Of a stretch of 64,000 nucleotides of DNA, positions 19,388 to 29,408 are shown in pieces. Position 1 is the stretch's first letter, and each line of letters opens with the position of its first letter. A program made the position numbers and the translations under genes. The notes under the pieces were generated by a model. That model was not told where the DNA came from, made no database searches, and saw nothing but the letters and a program-made list of their open reading frames with translations. The DNA comes from 66-474 sp040388785 (GTDB taxonomy: Bacteria; Pseudomonadota; Gammaproteobacteria; Xanthomonadales; Rhodanobacteraceae): NCBI GenBank assembly GCA_040388785.1, contig JAZKBD010000003.1:1-64000 (forward strand). Reading direction: 5' to 3'.

Positions 19388-20830
19388 ATGCAGGCCTCCC
19401 CCGATTCCATTGATGGCCAACTTGCCGAGGCTCGAATCCTGTTCGCGCGCGACCAGGTTATGCGAGCCGAGGCGGCGCTGCGCGAGCTGGTCGTGCGCGC
19501 ACCGGGACGTGTGGATGTTGCAACCTTTCTGGCTGAGGTGCTACGCAGTCAAGGTCGCCTTAGCGCCGCCGCTGAGGCAATGTCGGCACTCGCCGAAGCG
19601 GCGGATTTCGACGCTGGCGTGGCTGTGCGTGCGGCGTCCTTTGCTCGCGAATGCGACCGCCATGTGATAGCGGCAAGTATTTGCGACGGTGCGTTGGCGC
19701 GCGGCCAAGCCGTACCGGAGTTGCTGGTCTTGGCGGGGCATGTGGCTCGTGAAGCGGGTGAATTTGTCGTCGCACGCGAGCGCTATTGCGCAGCCTTGGC
19801 CGCGGGCGTCGATCTGGATCGGCAAAACGTTTTGGGAGCATTGTCGAATACCAAGCGTTACACCGATCCTCTTGACCCCGATCGTGCGCGCTGCGAAGGG
19901 AGGTTCCGCAATGCGTTGCTCTCACCTCAATCGCGCGCATCGGCCGGTTATGCACTCGCCAAGATTTTGAATGACCTCGGAGATTGGGCTGGAGCTGCTG
20001 CAATACTGCGCGAGGCCAATGCGCTCGGGAAGGCGACGCGGTGGTGGGACCCGCGGACGTGGACACAGTTCGTTGCGATGCGCCTGCGTGAACGCATAGC
20101 GGCTGCGGCGGCGGCGGATGATCCGTCCTTCGCACCGGTGTTCATCGTTGGTGTGCCACGCAGCGGTACCACGCTTGCTGCGACCCATCTTGCGCGTGCC
20201 ACGGGTGCCCGGGACCGAGGCGAATTGCGCGCGTTACGCTTCATTGCCGAACGTCTGCGCAGTGGCGGACACCTTGGCAATATGGCAGCGGTGATGGAGG
20301 CTGCGGATTTGTATCGCATGATGGCACGCCAAGACGATGCCCCCCCGGCACCGGCATACATTGATCAGGACCCGCTCAACTTCCGCTGGTTGGATATCGT
20401 CGCGGCAATGTTTCCGCAGGCCAAGGTGATCCATCTTCGCCGTGATCCGTGCGACGTCGCGTTGTCGTTGTGGAGCCAGGAATTTGCGCACCCCGACATG
20501 GCATTCTCGCAAGACTTCGGTGACATCGCAGGCTTCATGCGCGGTTATGATGAACTGATGACGCATTGGAAGCGAAGCCTGCGCATACCAATCCGCGAAC
20601 TCGAATACGAAGCGCTGGTGGCCGACCCCGATCATGCGATCGCCGAGCTGGCGGCTTTTGTGGACCTGCCACTCGCGTCGAGCAACAGCGAAGGTGCCGC
20701 ACCCGTGCAGTCGGCCAGCGTCTGGCAGGCGCGTCAGCCTGTTTACAAGACATCGATCGGGCGCTGGCGTCACTACGCGCCGTATGTGCCTGAGCTGATG
20801 CGGTTCGGTGACATGGATCGATCGCCGTAA
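19388..20830 (+). CDS. TPR-containing sulfotransferase 5
   Basis: This 480-residue protein has degenerate helical repeats to about residue 220 and then a sulfotransferase domain. The loop FIVGVPRSGTTLAATHLA is at about 257, the probable base is in DRGELRAL, and the 3'-phosphate site is IHLRRDPCDVALSLW. An ATG at 19325 is also possible, but a -10-like TATGAT (19355-19360) lies between the two, favouring the 19388 start (MQASPDS). It is the paralogue of sulfotransferase 3, sharing the ASVWQARQP and RWRHYAPYVPEL segments. The stop codon overlaps the A-tract that forms the tail of the opposite-strand ahcY terminator. Confidence 0.85.
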   Translation: MQASPDSIDGQLAEARILFARDQVMRAEAALRELVVRAPGRVDVATFLAEVLRSQGRLSAAAEAMSALAEAADFDAGVAVRAASFARECDRHVIAASICDGALARGQAVPELLVLAGHVAREAGEFVVARERYCAALAAGVDLDRQNVLGALSNTKRYTDPLDPDRARCEGRFRNALLSPQSRASAGYALAKILNDLGDWAGAAAILREANALGKATRWWDPRTWTQFVAMRLRERIAAAAAADDPSFAPVFIVGVPRSGTTLAATHLARATGARDRGELRALRFIAERLRSGGHLGNMAAVMEAADLYRMMARQDDAPPAPAYIDQDPLNFRWLDIVAAMFPQAKVIHLRRDPCDVALSLWSQEFAHPDMAFSQDFGDIAGFMRGYDELMTHWKRSLRIPIRELEYEALVADPDHAIAELAAFVDLPLASSNSEGAAPVQSASVWQARQPVYKTSIGRWRHYAPYVPELMRFGDMDRSP

Positions 20831-20856
20831 AAAAGGGCGCGGCTTGCGCCGCGCCC
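20829..20856 (-). terminator. rho-independent terminator for ahcY
   Basis: On the minus strand a 9-bp stem GGGCGCGGC / GCCGCGCCC with a four-base loop is followed by six T residues. It lies 36 bases past the ahcY stop. On the plus strand no T-run follows, so it serves mainly ahcY; the last bases of sulfotransferase 5 lie within the U-tract. Confidence 0.85.
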
Positions 20857-20892
20857 CTGTATTGCGCGTTGCGGTTGCCGCCGGGCATCCGA

Positions 20893-22317
<1,425 letters not shown>

Positions 22318-22332
22318 GGTGTTACTCCGATT

Positions 22333-22405
22333 CATGGGCGCTGTTGGAAAGGGTGCCGAGCCTCGCCCGGTCGTTTGCACGACGCGAGCTGCAACGCCCC
22401 TCGGC
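22333..22405 (-). promoter_or_regulatory. S-adenosylhomocysteine riboswitch
   Basis: The minus-strand leader of ahcY contains the conserved core CCGAGGGGCGTTGCAGC, then GAGGCTCGG, which re-pairs with the first CCGAG to form helix P1. After a short loop comes CAGCGCCC, complementary (with a G-U pair) to GGGCGTTG and able to form the pseudoknot. This matches the SAH riboswitch consensus, which activates methyl-cycle genes when SAH binds. The 3' end lies about 15 bases before the ahcY start and so could control access to the GGAG ribosome site. Confidence 0.92.
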
Positions 22406-22440
22406 GGATCATCCCCCTCGCACGCGAAGGGGATGGTGCA

Positions 22441-23676
22441 TCACTTGATCTTCGCGGCCTTGCGCAGTGCGTCGGCGCGGTCGGTCGCTTCCCACGAAAA
22501 CGCGGTGGCGGTCTCCGACTTCTTCTGAAGCTTGCCGCCTTCGCGCTCTTCCCACTTGTAGGTGTGCTGGAACGGCTTGCGGCCGAAGTGGCCATACGAA
22601 GCGGTGGACTGGTAGATCGGATGGATCAGGTCCAGCATCTTGATGATGCCGTACGGACGCAGGTCGAAGTGCGCGCGGATCAGCTTTTCGATCTTGTCGT
22701 CCGAGATCTTGCCGGTGCCGAACGTCGTCACTGAAATCGACGTGGGTTCGGCGACGCCGATCGCGTAGGAAATCTGCACCTCGCAACGGTCGGCGATGCC
22801 GGCCGCGACGATGTTCTTGGCCACGTAACGTGCGGCGTACGTCGCCGAGCGGTCGACCTTGGACGGATCCTTGCCCGAGAACGCACCGCCACCGTGACGG
22901 GCCATGCCGCCGTAGGTGTCGACGATGATCTTGCGCCCCGTCAGGCCGCAGTCGCCCACGGGGCCGCCGATCACGAACTTGCCGGTCGGATTGATGTGCA
23001 CCTTGTTCTTCGGCAGCGCGTCGTACCACTTTTTCGGCAGCACGGGCTTCAAGATGTTTTCGCGCACGCCTTCCACGAGGTCCGCATACTTCACTTCGGG
23101 ATCGTGCTGCGTCGACAGCACCACCGCATCCAGGCCGGCGACCGAGTGGTCGTCGTTGTAGTGCAGGGTGACCTGCGACTTCGCATCGGGGCGCAGCCAC
23201 TTGAGCTTGCCGGCCTTGCGCACCTTGGCCTGCTGTTCGACCAGCCGGTGCGAGTAATAGATCGGCGCAGGCATGAATTCCGGCGCCTCATTGCAGGCGT
23301 AGCCAAACATGAGGCCTTGGTCGCCGGCGCCCTGTTCCTCGGGTTTCTTGCGCGCGACGCCCTGGTTGATGTCGGGCGACTGCTTGCCGATCAGGTTCAG
23401 CACGCCGCAGGTCGCGCCGTCGAAGCCGACCGTGGACGAGTCGTAGCCGATGCCGAGAATCACCTTGCGCGCCAGCGCCTCGATGTCGACCCATGCGTCG
23501 GTGGTCACTTCGCCCGACACGATCGCGACGCCGGTCTTGACCATGGTTTCGCACGCCACGTGCGCGCGCTTGTCCTGGGCCAGGATCGCATCCAGCACGG
23601 CGTCTGAAATCTGGTCGGCAACCTTGTCCGGGTGACCTTCGGACACCGATTCGGAGGTGAACAGGTAACGGCTCAT
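22441..23676 (-). CDS. metK: S-adenosylmethionine synthetase
   Basis: This 411-residue enzyme makes S-adenosylmethionine from ATP and methionine. The N-terminus YLFTSESVSEGHPDKVADQISDA carries the ATP-site His and metal ligand. The signature GAGDQGLMFGYA and the phosphate-binding GGGAFSGKDPSKVDRSA are intact. The ribosome site AAGGAT lies upstream of the ATG. A 123-base interval holding the riboswitch links it to ahcY, and a GC-rich hairpin without a U-tract (22411-22436) follows its stop, so some transcripts may continue. I found no SAM riboswitch in the 122 bases upstream. Confidence 0.97.
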   Translation of the reverse strand: MSRYLFTSESVSEGHPDKVADQISDAVLDAILAQDKRAHVACETMVKTGVAIVSGEVTTDAWVDIEALARKVILGIGYDSSTVGFDGATCGVLNLIGKQSPDINQGVARKKPEEQGAGDQGLMFGYACNEAPEFMPAPIYYSHRLVEQQAKVRKAGKLKWLRPDAKSQVTLHYNDDHSVAGLDAVVLSTQHDPEVKYADLVEGVRENILKPVLPKKWYDALPKNKVHINPTGKFVIGGPVGDCGLTGRKIIVDTYGGMARHGGGAFSGKDPSKVDRSATYAARYVAKNIVAAGIADRCEVQISYAIGVAEPTSISVTTFGTGKISDDKIEKLIRAHFDLRPYGIIKMLDLIHPIYQSTASYGHFGRKPFQHTYKWEEREGGKLQKKSETATAFSWEATDRADALRKAAKIK

Positions 23677-23798
23677 CGTGGGTTATATCCTTTGATACGG
23701 ATGGAAGGATGAAGCAGGTCCGCCATGATACAGGGAGTTGCGGCGCGCTGCACCGGCGAGAGTAACGTGTTCAGCCGCGGGTCGCCTGCACCGCGCGG

Positions 23799-24797
23799 CT
23801 ACGCTGCCGCGGCGAATTCGCCCGGCACGCCGGCCGCGAGCGCATCGAAATAGTCGCGGGTCAGGCGCCGCTGCTCGTGCGCGCTCACCGCCGCATTGGC
23901 GACCGCACGGAAGGCGGCGTTTTCCGGCCGATCCTTCGCATACCAGCCGAGGTGCTTGCGCGCGATCCGCACGCCCGCGACTTCGCCGTAGAACGCATAC
24001 AGCGCGTCGAGCTGGCCGAGCAGGATGTCGCGCACCTCGCTGAGGTCCGGCTCGGGCAGTATTTCGCCCGTGGCAAGGAAGTGCGCGATCTCGCGGAAGA
24101 TCCACGGCCGGCCTTGCGCAGCGCGGCCGATCATCAGCGCGTCGGCCTGGGTGTAATCCAGTACCTCGCGCGCCTTGGCGGGCGAATCGATGTCGCCGTT
24201 GGCGAACACGGGAATCGACACGCTCGCCTTCACCGCCGCGATGGTGTCGTATTCGGCAAAGCCTTCGTATTTCTGCGAGCGGGTGCGGCCGTGCACGGCC
24301 AGCGCGGCGATGCCCGAATCCTCGGCGATGCGTGCGATGACCAGCGCATTGCGCTGTTCCGGCGTCTGGCCGGTGCGGATTTTCAGCGTCACCGGCACAT
24401 CCACGGCCCCGACCACCGCCCGGCAAATCTGCCCCACCAACGGCTCGTCGGCCAGCAGTGCCGAGCCGGCCCAGGCATTGCAAACTTTCTTGGCGGGGCA
24501 GCCCATGTTGATGTCGATCAACTGCGCGCCGTTGGCGACGTTGTAACGTGCCGCTTCGGCCAGCATCGCCGGATCGGAGCCGGCGATCTGCACCGAGACG
24601 GGATCGGGCTCGCCGGCGTGGTCCATCCGGTGCAGCGACTTGCGTGTCTGCCACAGGCGCGGGTCGGAGGCGGTCATTTCCGACACGGCCAGCCCCGCGC
24701 CCAACCGCTTGCACAATTTGCGGAAGGGCTTGTCGGTGACGCCGGCCATGGGCGCCAAGGCGACGGGCGGGTCGATCGGGATGGAGCCGATAAGCAT
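23799..24797 (-). CDS. dusB: tRNA-dihydrouridine synthase B
   Basis: This 332-residue FMN enzyme reduces uridines in the tRNA D-loop. It begins LIGSIPIDPPVALAPMAGVTD, the flavin-binding opening of the family. The active-site cysteine is in DINMGCPAKKVC, followed by NAWAGSALL as in the DusB subgroup. The FMN phosphate site includes GRAAQGRPWIF. The start was chosen to match the family N-terminus. In many gammaproteobacteria dusB is followed by fis; here the next gene is metK, 122 bases on, and no fis is present. It is divergent from the TPR-GGDEF gene, with only 74 bases between the starts. Confidence 0.93.
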   Translation of the reverse strand: MLIGSIPIDPPVALAPMAGVTDKPFRKLCKRLGAGLAVSEMTASDPRLWQTRKSLHRMDHAGEPDPVSVQIAGSDPAMLAEAARYNVANGAQLIDINMGCPAKKVCNAWAGSALLADEPLVGQICRAVVGAVDVPVTLKIRTGQTPEQRNALVIARIAEDSGIAALAVHGRTRSQKYEGFAEYDTIAAVKASVSIPVFANGDIDSPAKAREVLDYTQADALMIGRAAQGRPWIFREIAHFLATGEILPEPDLSEVRDILLGQLDALYAFYGEVAGVRIARKHLGWYAKDRPENAAFRAVANAAVSAHEQRRLTRDYFDALAAGVPGEFAAAA

Positions 24798-24871
24798 GCG
24801 TGGATTGTAGCGGCGCGGTTCTTGCATCATGTGTGGCGCCGGATGGATGATGCGGCGGTCACGGAGAAGGC

Positions 24872-26712
24872 ATGCGCGGGGTTCTGCCAGGCTTGCTGTT
24901 GTGGGCTGCATGGGGCGTTGCGACGGCGGCGACGACCGTGACGGCCGTGACGGCGCAGCAGATGCGCACGTTGTCGACCAGCAATCCGCGCGACCTGATC
25001 ACCGACGTGCGCGGCGCGCTGGATGCGGGCGCGTACGTGAACGATCCGGCCGGCGAGCGCGAAGCTTTGTGGTGGATGGGCCACGCCGGCGTCAACATCT
25101 CCGACGATGTCGCGGTGACCGAAGCCGTGGCGCGCCTGAAGAGCCTCGGCAGCGTCAGTCATGACGCGCTGGCGGAATCGTATGCGGGGTTCCTGTCCGC
25201 CGACCAGCGCATCCTGCGCGGCGACGGTGGCGGCATCAGCGATGCCTTGCAGGCCGCCGCCCTGCAACTGGACAGCAGCGATCCCGCGCGCCGCGCGCTG
25301 GCCAAGTTCCAGTTGTGCGACGCCTACAGCATGACCGGCCAGGAAGAACGCTCGCAGCCGCTCTGCCGGCAGGCCGATGCGGCCTTCGCCGCGCTGCACG
25401 ATGACTGGAACCGGGCGCAGGCGCTGAACGACGAGGGCAACGACGCGTACGCGCTGGAACAGTATGCGCAGGCCGGCCAGTATTACCAGCAGGCGCGCGC
25501 GCTTTACGAAAAAGTCGGCGACCACTCGCAGGCATTGATGGTCGGCGACAATCTCGCGCAGGTGTACCTGAAGCAGGGCGAGCCGCAGCAGGCGATCGCG
25601 TTGTCGCGCGCGTCACTTGCGGACGAGCGCGCGGCGGGCCGCGAATCGGACGCACTGATTTCGCAACACGACATCGCGCGCGCGCTGCAGAAGATGGGCA
25701 AGCACCGGGACGCCATGGACATGATTGCCGCGACGGTGGAGGAAGCACGCAAGGCACATCTGGATGGCCTGCTTCCTGACCTGTTGCAGGAGCAATCGCG
25801 GATGGCCGAGGCCAACGGTGATCTCAAGCTTGCGCTGGCCGCCGAACGCGAAGCGATGCAGGTCGCCGGCAAATACTGGAAGGCCAGCCTCGGCTCGCAA
25901 CAGGCCGAGCTGGCGGTGCGCTACGCGGCGCGCGAGAAGGAAATCCGCATCCAGGAGCTCGAGCGCAACAACCAGATCAAGAACCTGAAATTGAAGGCCG
26001 CGCAAGCGGACGCCGAACGCAACGCGCTGCAGTTGCGCCGCCAGCACGGCACGCTGATCGCGGTGCTGATCGCGGCCGTCGGTCTGGTGGTCGGCATCGT
26101 TTCGTTGCTGCTGCTGCTGCGATCGCAGCGGCGGTACGGCCACGAATTGCGGCGCCAAGCCCAGGAAGATCCCCTGACCGGCGTCGAAAACCGGCGCGGA
26201 TTCTTCCGGCGCGCGCAGGCGCTGCTCGAACGTGATGCCGACGCGGCGGCGCTGCACGCGCTGCTGCTGTTCGACTTCGATTACTTCAAGCGCATCAACG
26301 ACCAGTACGGCCATCCGTACGGCGACATCGTGCTGAACGTTTCGCTGCAGTGCCTGCGCGGCGTGGTCGGCAGCCGTGGCCGGCTTGCGCGCCTCGGCGG
26401 CGAGGAGTTCGTGGTGTTGTGTCCGCACCTCGGCGGTGCCGAGGCCCTGCGGCTCGCCGAAGACATGCGCGCGGCGGTCGGCGCGCTGGTGTTCCCGGAT
26501 GCACCCGNNNNNNNNNNAACCTGGAGGTCACCATCAGCATCGGCATGGCGCTGTTCGATGGCACGCGCTGTCATGACGTCGGCAGTTGGTTGCGCGCTGC
26601 CGATGACGCGATGTATGCCGCGAAGGCGCGCGGGCGCGACCAGGTGGTGGTCGCGCAGGAAGTCGAACAGATGCTGCAGCAGATGGGCGCGGCGCCACGT
26701 ACCGCGAGCTGA
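24872..26712 (+). CDS. membrane diguanylate cyclase with periplasmic TPR sensor
   Basis: The protein is about 613 residues with a signal peptide (MRGVLPGLLLWAAWGVATA) and a periplasmic helical TPR region (about 90-330, ALNDEGNDAYALEQYAQAGQYY). A coiled stretch ending in basic residues leads to a membrane helix (about 394-416, LIAVLIAAVGLVVGIVSLLL) and a cytosolic GGDEF domain. The active-site motif is GGEEF at about residue 509, a functional variant, so it probably makes c-di-GMP. The 10-N gap splits the domain between FPDAP and NLEVTISIG. The frame changes across it, so the true gap is 2 modulo 3 bases long; the gene is presumably intact. The ribosome site GGAGAAGG precedes the ATG. Confidence 0.88.
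26508..26517. other. assembly gap (10 N) inside GGDEF gene
   Basis: The reading frame before the gap and the one after it differ by one base. Both halves encode unmistakable parts of one GGDEF domain, so the stated gap length is wrong and only a few codons are likely missing. Confidence 0.9.
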
Positions 26713-26832
26713 GCGCCCGTCGTCCGAACCATCGCCCGTGCGTGCAACGTGCGCCGCCTTGATCTCCGTCGGCTAGACTGGCTGGACGGCGGCGCGCCGC
26801 CATTCCTTTCGAAACGCACAAGGAGTCACGTC

Positions 26833-27333
26833 ATGTCCGGCACCAAGTTCAAGGGCAACCCCGTTCATCTGGACGGCCATTTTCCGAAAGTCGGCGACAA
26901 GGCGCCGGCGTTCAAGCTGGTCGCGGGCGATCTCTCGGAAAAATCGCTGGCCGAATTTACCGGCAAGCGCAAGGTGCTGAACATTTTCCCGAGCGTGGAC
27001 ACCGGCGTGTGCGCGGCCTCGGTGCGGCACTTCAACAAGGACGCGGCGGGCCTCAAGAACGCCGTCGTGCTGTGCATTTCCGCCGACCTGCCATTCGCGC
27101 AGGCGCGCTTCTGCGGGGCCGAAGGCATCGAGAACGTCACGATGCTGTCGATGATGCGCGGTCGCGAGTTCCTGAAGGATTACGGCGTCGCGATGACCGA
27201 CGGTCCGCTGGCCGGCCTCGCCGCGCGCGCCGTGCTGGTGCTGGACGAGCACGACACGGTGATCCACGCGCAGATGGTGGACGACATCACCCACGAGCCG
27301 GATTACGCGGCGGCGCTGGAGGCGCTCGGCTGA
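26833..27333 (+). CDS. tpx: thiol peroxidase
   Basis: This 166-residue atypical 2-Cys peroxiredoxin reduces hydroperoxides using thioredoxin. The peroxidatic Cys is at residue 60 in SVDTGVCAASVRHFN and the resolving Cys at 94 in ARFCGAEG, the same spacing as the E. coli enzyme. The N-terminal FKGNPVHLDGHFPKVGD is typical. AAGGAGTCACGTC precedes the ATG, a strong ribosome site. It converges on gapA, from which it is separated by a terminator. Confidence 0.96.
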   Translation: MSGTKFKGNPVHLDGHFPKVGDKAPAFKLVAGDLSEKSLAEFTGKRKVLNIFPSVDTGVCAASVRHFNKDAAGLKNAVVLCISADLPFAQARFCGAEGIENVTMLSMMRGREFLKDYGVAMTDGPLAGLAARAVLVLDEHDTVIHAQMVDDITHEPDYAAALEALG

Positions 27334-27382
27334 CGCGCTCCATCATCTCGGCGACGGCCGGGATCGGGCTTTCTCATCCGGA

Positions 27383-27417
27383 AAAGCAAAAACCCGCGAC
27401 GTCATCGCCGCGGGTTT
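27383..27417 (-). terminator. rho-independent terminator for gapA
   Basis: An AACCCGCG / CGCGGGTT stem, read on the minus strand, is followed by TTTTTGCTTTTC. It lies 28 bases after the gapA stop and between the converging tpx and gapA. The plus strand has only TTTCG after the stem, so bidirectional action would be weak. Confidence 0.8.
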
Positions 27418-27444
27418 CGTCTGCAACCGGCTTGATCGAGCGAA

Positions 27445-28455
27445 TCAACGCACGTTCGCGAACGCCTCGCTCATGTCGAGCATGCGGTTGGAGAAGCCCC
27501 ATTCGTTGTCGTACCAGCCCAGCACCTTGACGAAGGTGCCGCCCATCACGCGCGTTTGCGTCGCGTCGTAGGTGCACGAAGCCGGGTTGTGGTTGAAGTC
27601 GATCGACACCAGCGGCTTGGTATTGACCGCCATGACGCCCTTCAACTTGCCATTCGCGGCCTCGTTGATCGCGGCGTCGATTTCGTCCTTGCTGGTTTCG
27701 CGCTTGGCCACGAACGAAAGGTCCACGCACGACACGTTGATGGTCGGGATGCGCATCGAAAAGCCGTCCAGACGGCCATTCAGTTCCGGCAGCACCAGGC
27801 CCACCGCGACGGCGGCGCCGGTCTTGGTCGGAATCTGGCTGTGCGTGGCCGAGCGCGCGCGGCGCAGGTCCTTGTGGAACACGTCGGTCAGCACCTGGTC
27901 ATTGGTGTAGGCGTGGATGGTGGTCATCAGGCCGTGCACGATGCCGATCTTTTCGTGCAGCACCTTGGCCAGCGGCGCAAGACAGTTGGTGGTGCACGAC
28001 GCATTCGAGATGATGGTGTCGGTCGGCTTGATCTTGTCTTCGTTGACGCCGAACACGAAAGTGCCGTCGACACCCTCGCCGGGCGCCGAGATGATCACCT
28101 TCTTCGCGCCCGCGGCGAGATGCGCCGCGGCCTTGTCGCGCTTGGTGAACAGGCCCGTCGATTCGATCACGATGTCGACGCCGAGATCCTTCCACGGCAG
28201 CTTCGACGGATCGCGTTCGGCGCACACCTTGATGCGATCGCCGTTGACGACCAGGTCGCCGCCTTCGACGCCGACGGTGCCCGGGAACTTGCCGTGCGCG
28301 GTGTCGTACTGGGTCAGGTGCGCGTTGGTTTCGGCGTCGCCCAGATCATTGATCGCGACGATCCTGATCGCGCCGGTGCGGTTGGATTCGTACAGCGCGC
28401 GCAGGATGTTGCGGCCAATGCGGCCGTAGCCGTTGATCCCGACCTTGATCGCCAT
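27445..28455 (-). CDS. gapA: glyceraldehyde-3-phosphate dehydrogenase
   Basis: This 336-residue glycolytic enzyme oxidises glyceraldehyde-3-phosphate with NAD and phosphate. The N-terminus IKVGINGYGRIGRNILRA binds NAD. The catalytic Cys at about 154 is in SNASCTTNCLAPL, and the substrate loop is PTKTGAA. The C-terminal WYDNEWGFSNRMLD is complete. AGGA lies 8-10 bases before the ATG. It is divergent from the S1/P1 nuclease gene. Confidence 0.97.
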   Translation of the reverse strand: MAIKVGINGYGRIGRNILRALYESNRTGAIRIVAINDLGDAETNAHLTQYDTAHGKFPGTVGVEGGDLVVNGDRIKVCAERDPSKLPWKDLGVDIVIESTGLFTKRDKAAAHLAAGAKKVIISAPGEGVDGTFVFGVNEDKIKPTDTIISNASCTTNCLAPLAKVLHEKIGIVHGLMTTIHAYTNDQVLTDVFHKDLRRARSATHSQIPTKTGAAVAVGLVLPELNGRLDGFSMRIPTINVSCVDLSFVAKRETSKDEIDAAINEAANGKLKGVMAVNTKPLVSIDFNHNPASCTYDATQTRVMGGTFVKVLGWYDNEWGFSNRMLDMSEAFANVR

Positions 28456-28573
28456 GGGGTGTCCTTTGCCGAAGTCGTGTGGATGAACGGCGAATTTTAG
28501 CCGGTTTCTTGTGGCGTTTCATGGCCACGGCCCGCGCAGCGCGTGTCAAACTCGCGCTTTCGCCGGAATCGCC

Positions 28574-29389
28574 ATGCGCGCGCGTTTGCACATTCAACGT
28601 CATGCGGGAAAGTTCGCCATCGCGCTGGTGACGCTGTTGTCCTGCGTGCCGGTTGCCATGGCGTGGGGACCACGCGGGCACCGGATCGTGGCCGAATTGG
28701 CGGAAGCGCAGTTGACGCCGCAGGCGCGCGCAGAAGTGCAGCAACTGCTGGCCTTGCGTGGCGCGCATCATCTCGATGAGATTGCGGTGTGGGCGGACGA
28801 TCTGCGCGACACCGATCCGGAATTGTTCCGGCGAACGAAGCGGCTGCACTTCGTCAACTTCCATTCGCGCGACTGCCTCTACGATCCGCCGCGCGATTGC
28901 CGCAACGGCGAATGCGCGGTGGCTGCCATCGGGAAGTATTCGGCGATCCTGGCGAACCGCACGAACCCGCCCGCGCAACGTGCCGAAGCGCTGGCGTTCG
29001 TGGTGCACTTCGTCGGCGACATCCACCAGCCGCTGCATGCGGATTACCGGCACGACGCGGGCGGCAACGACTACCAGGTGCGCTGGCACGGGCATGGCAC
29101 CAATCTGCACCGCGTCTGGGATTCATCGATGCTGGATTCGACGCAACTCACTGCCGATCAATGGACGGACAGACTTGAAGCGCAGCGCGCGCCGATCGCA
29201 ACCGGCGGCACGCCGGCCCAGTGGGCCGAGGAAAGCTGCCGGATCGATCGCGATGATGGCGTTTATCCATCCTCGCGGCGCATCGACGCGGCTTACGTGG
29301 AGCGCGAATTGCCCATCGCCGAGCAGCGCCTGCGGCAAGCCGGTGCGCGGCTGGCGGCGTTGCTCAACCGCGATCTTGCGAAAGGTTGA
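28574..29389 (+). CDS. secreted S1/P1-type nuclease
   Basis: This 271-residue exported zinc nuclease probably degrades single-stranded nucleic acids in the periplasm or outside. The signal peptide ends at AMA so that the mature chain begins WGPRGHRIVAELAEAQL; in this family the N-terminal Trp and nearby His coordinate zinc. Further metal ligands lie in EIAVWADDLR, LHFVNF, FVVHFVGDIHQPLHA and GGNDYQVRWHG...NLHRVWDS. Four Cys in the CLYDPPRDCRNGEC segment probably form disulfides. The ATG is chosen to give a proper signal peptide; an upstream ATG would add 21 residues. It converges on the DUF962 gene with 19 bases between. Confidence 0.92.
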   Translation: MRARLHIQRHAGKFAIALVTLLSCVPVAMAWGPRGHRIVAELAEAQLTPQARAEVQQLLALRGAHHLDEIAVWADDLRDTDPELFRRTKRLHFVNFHSRDCLYDPPRDCRNGECAVAAIGKYSAILANRTNPPAQRAEALAFVVHFVGDIHQPLHADYRHDAGGNDYQVRWHGHGTNLHRVWDSSMLDSTQLTADQWTDRLEAQRAPIATGGTPAQWAEESCRIDRDDGVYPSSRRIDAAYVERELPIAEQRLRQAGARLAALLNRDLAKG

Positions 29390-29408
29390 GCGGCGCCCAC
29401 TCGGCGCG

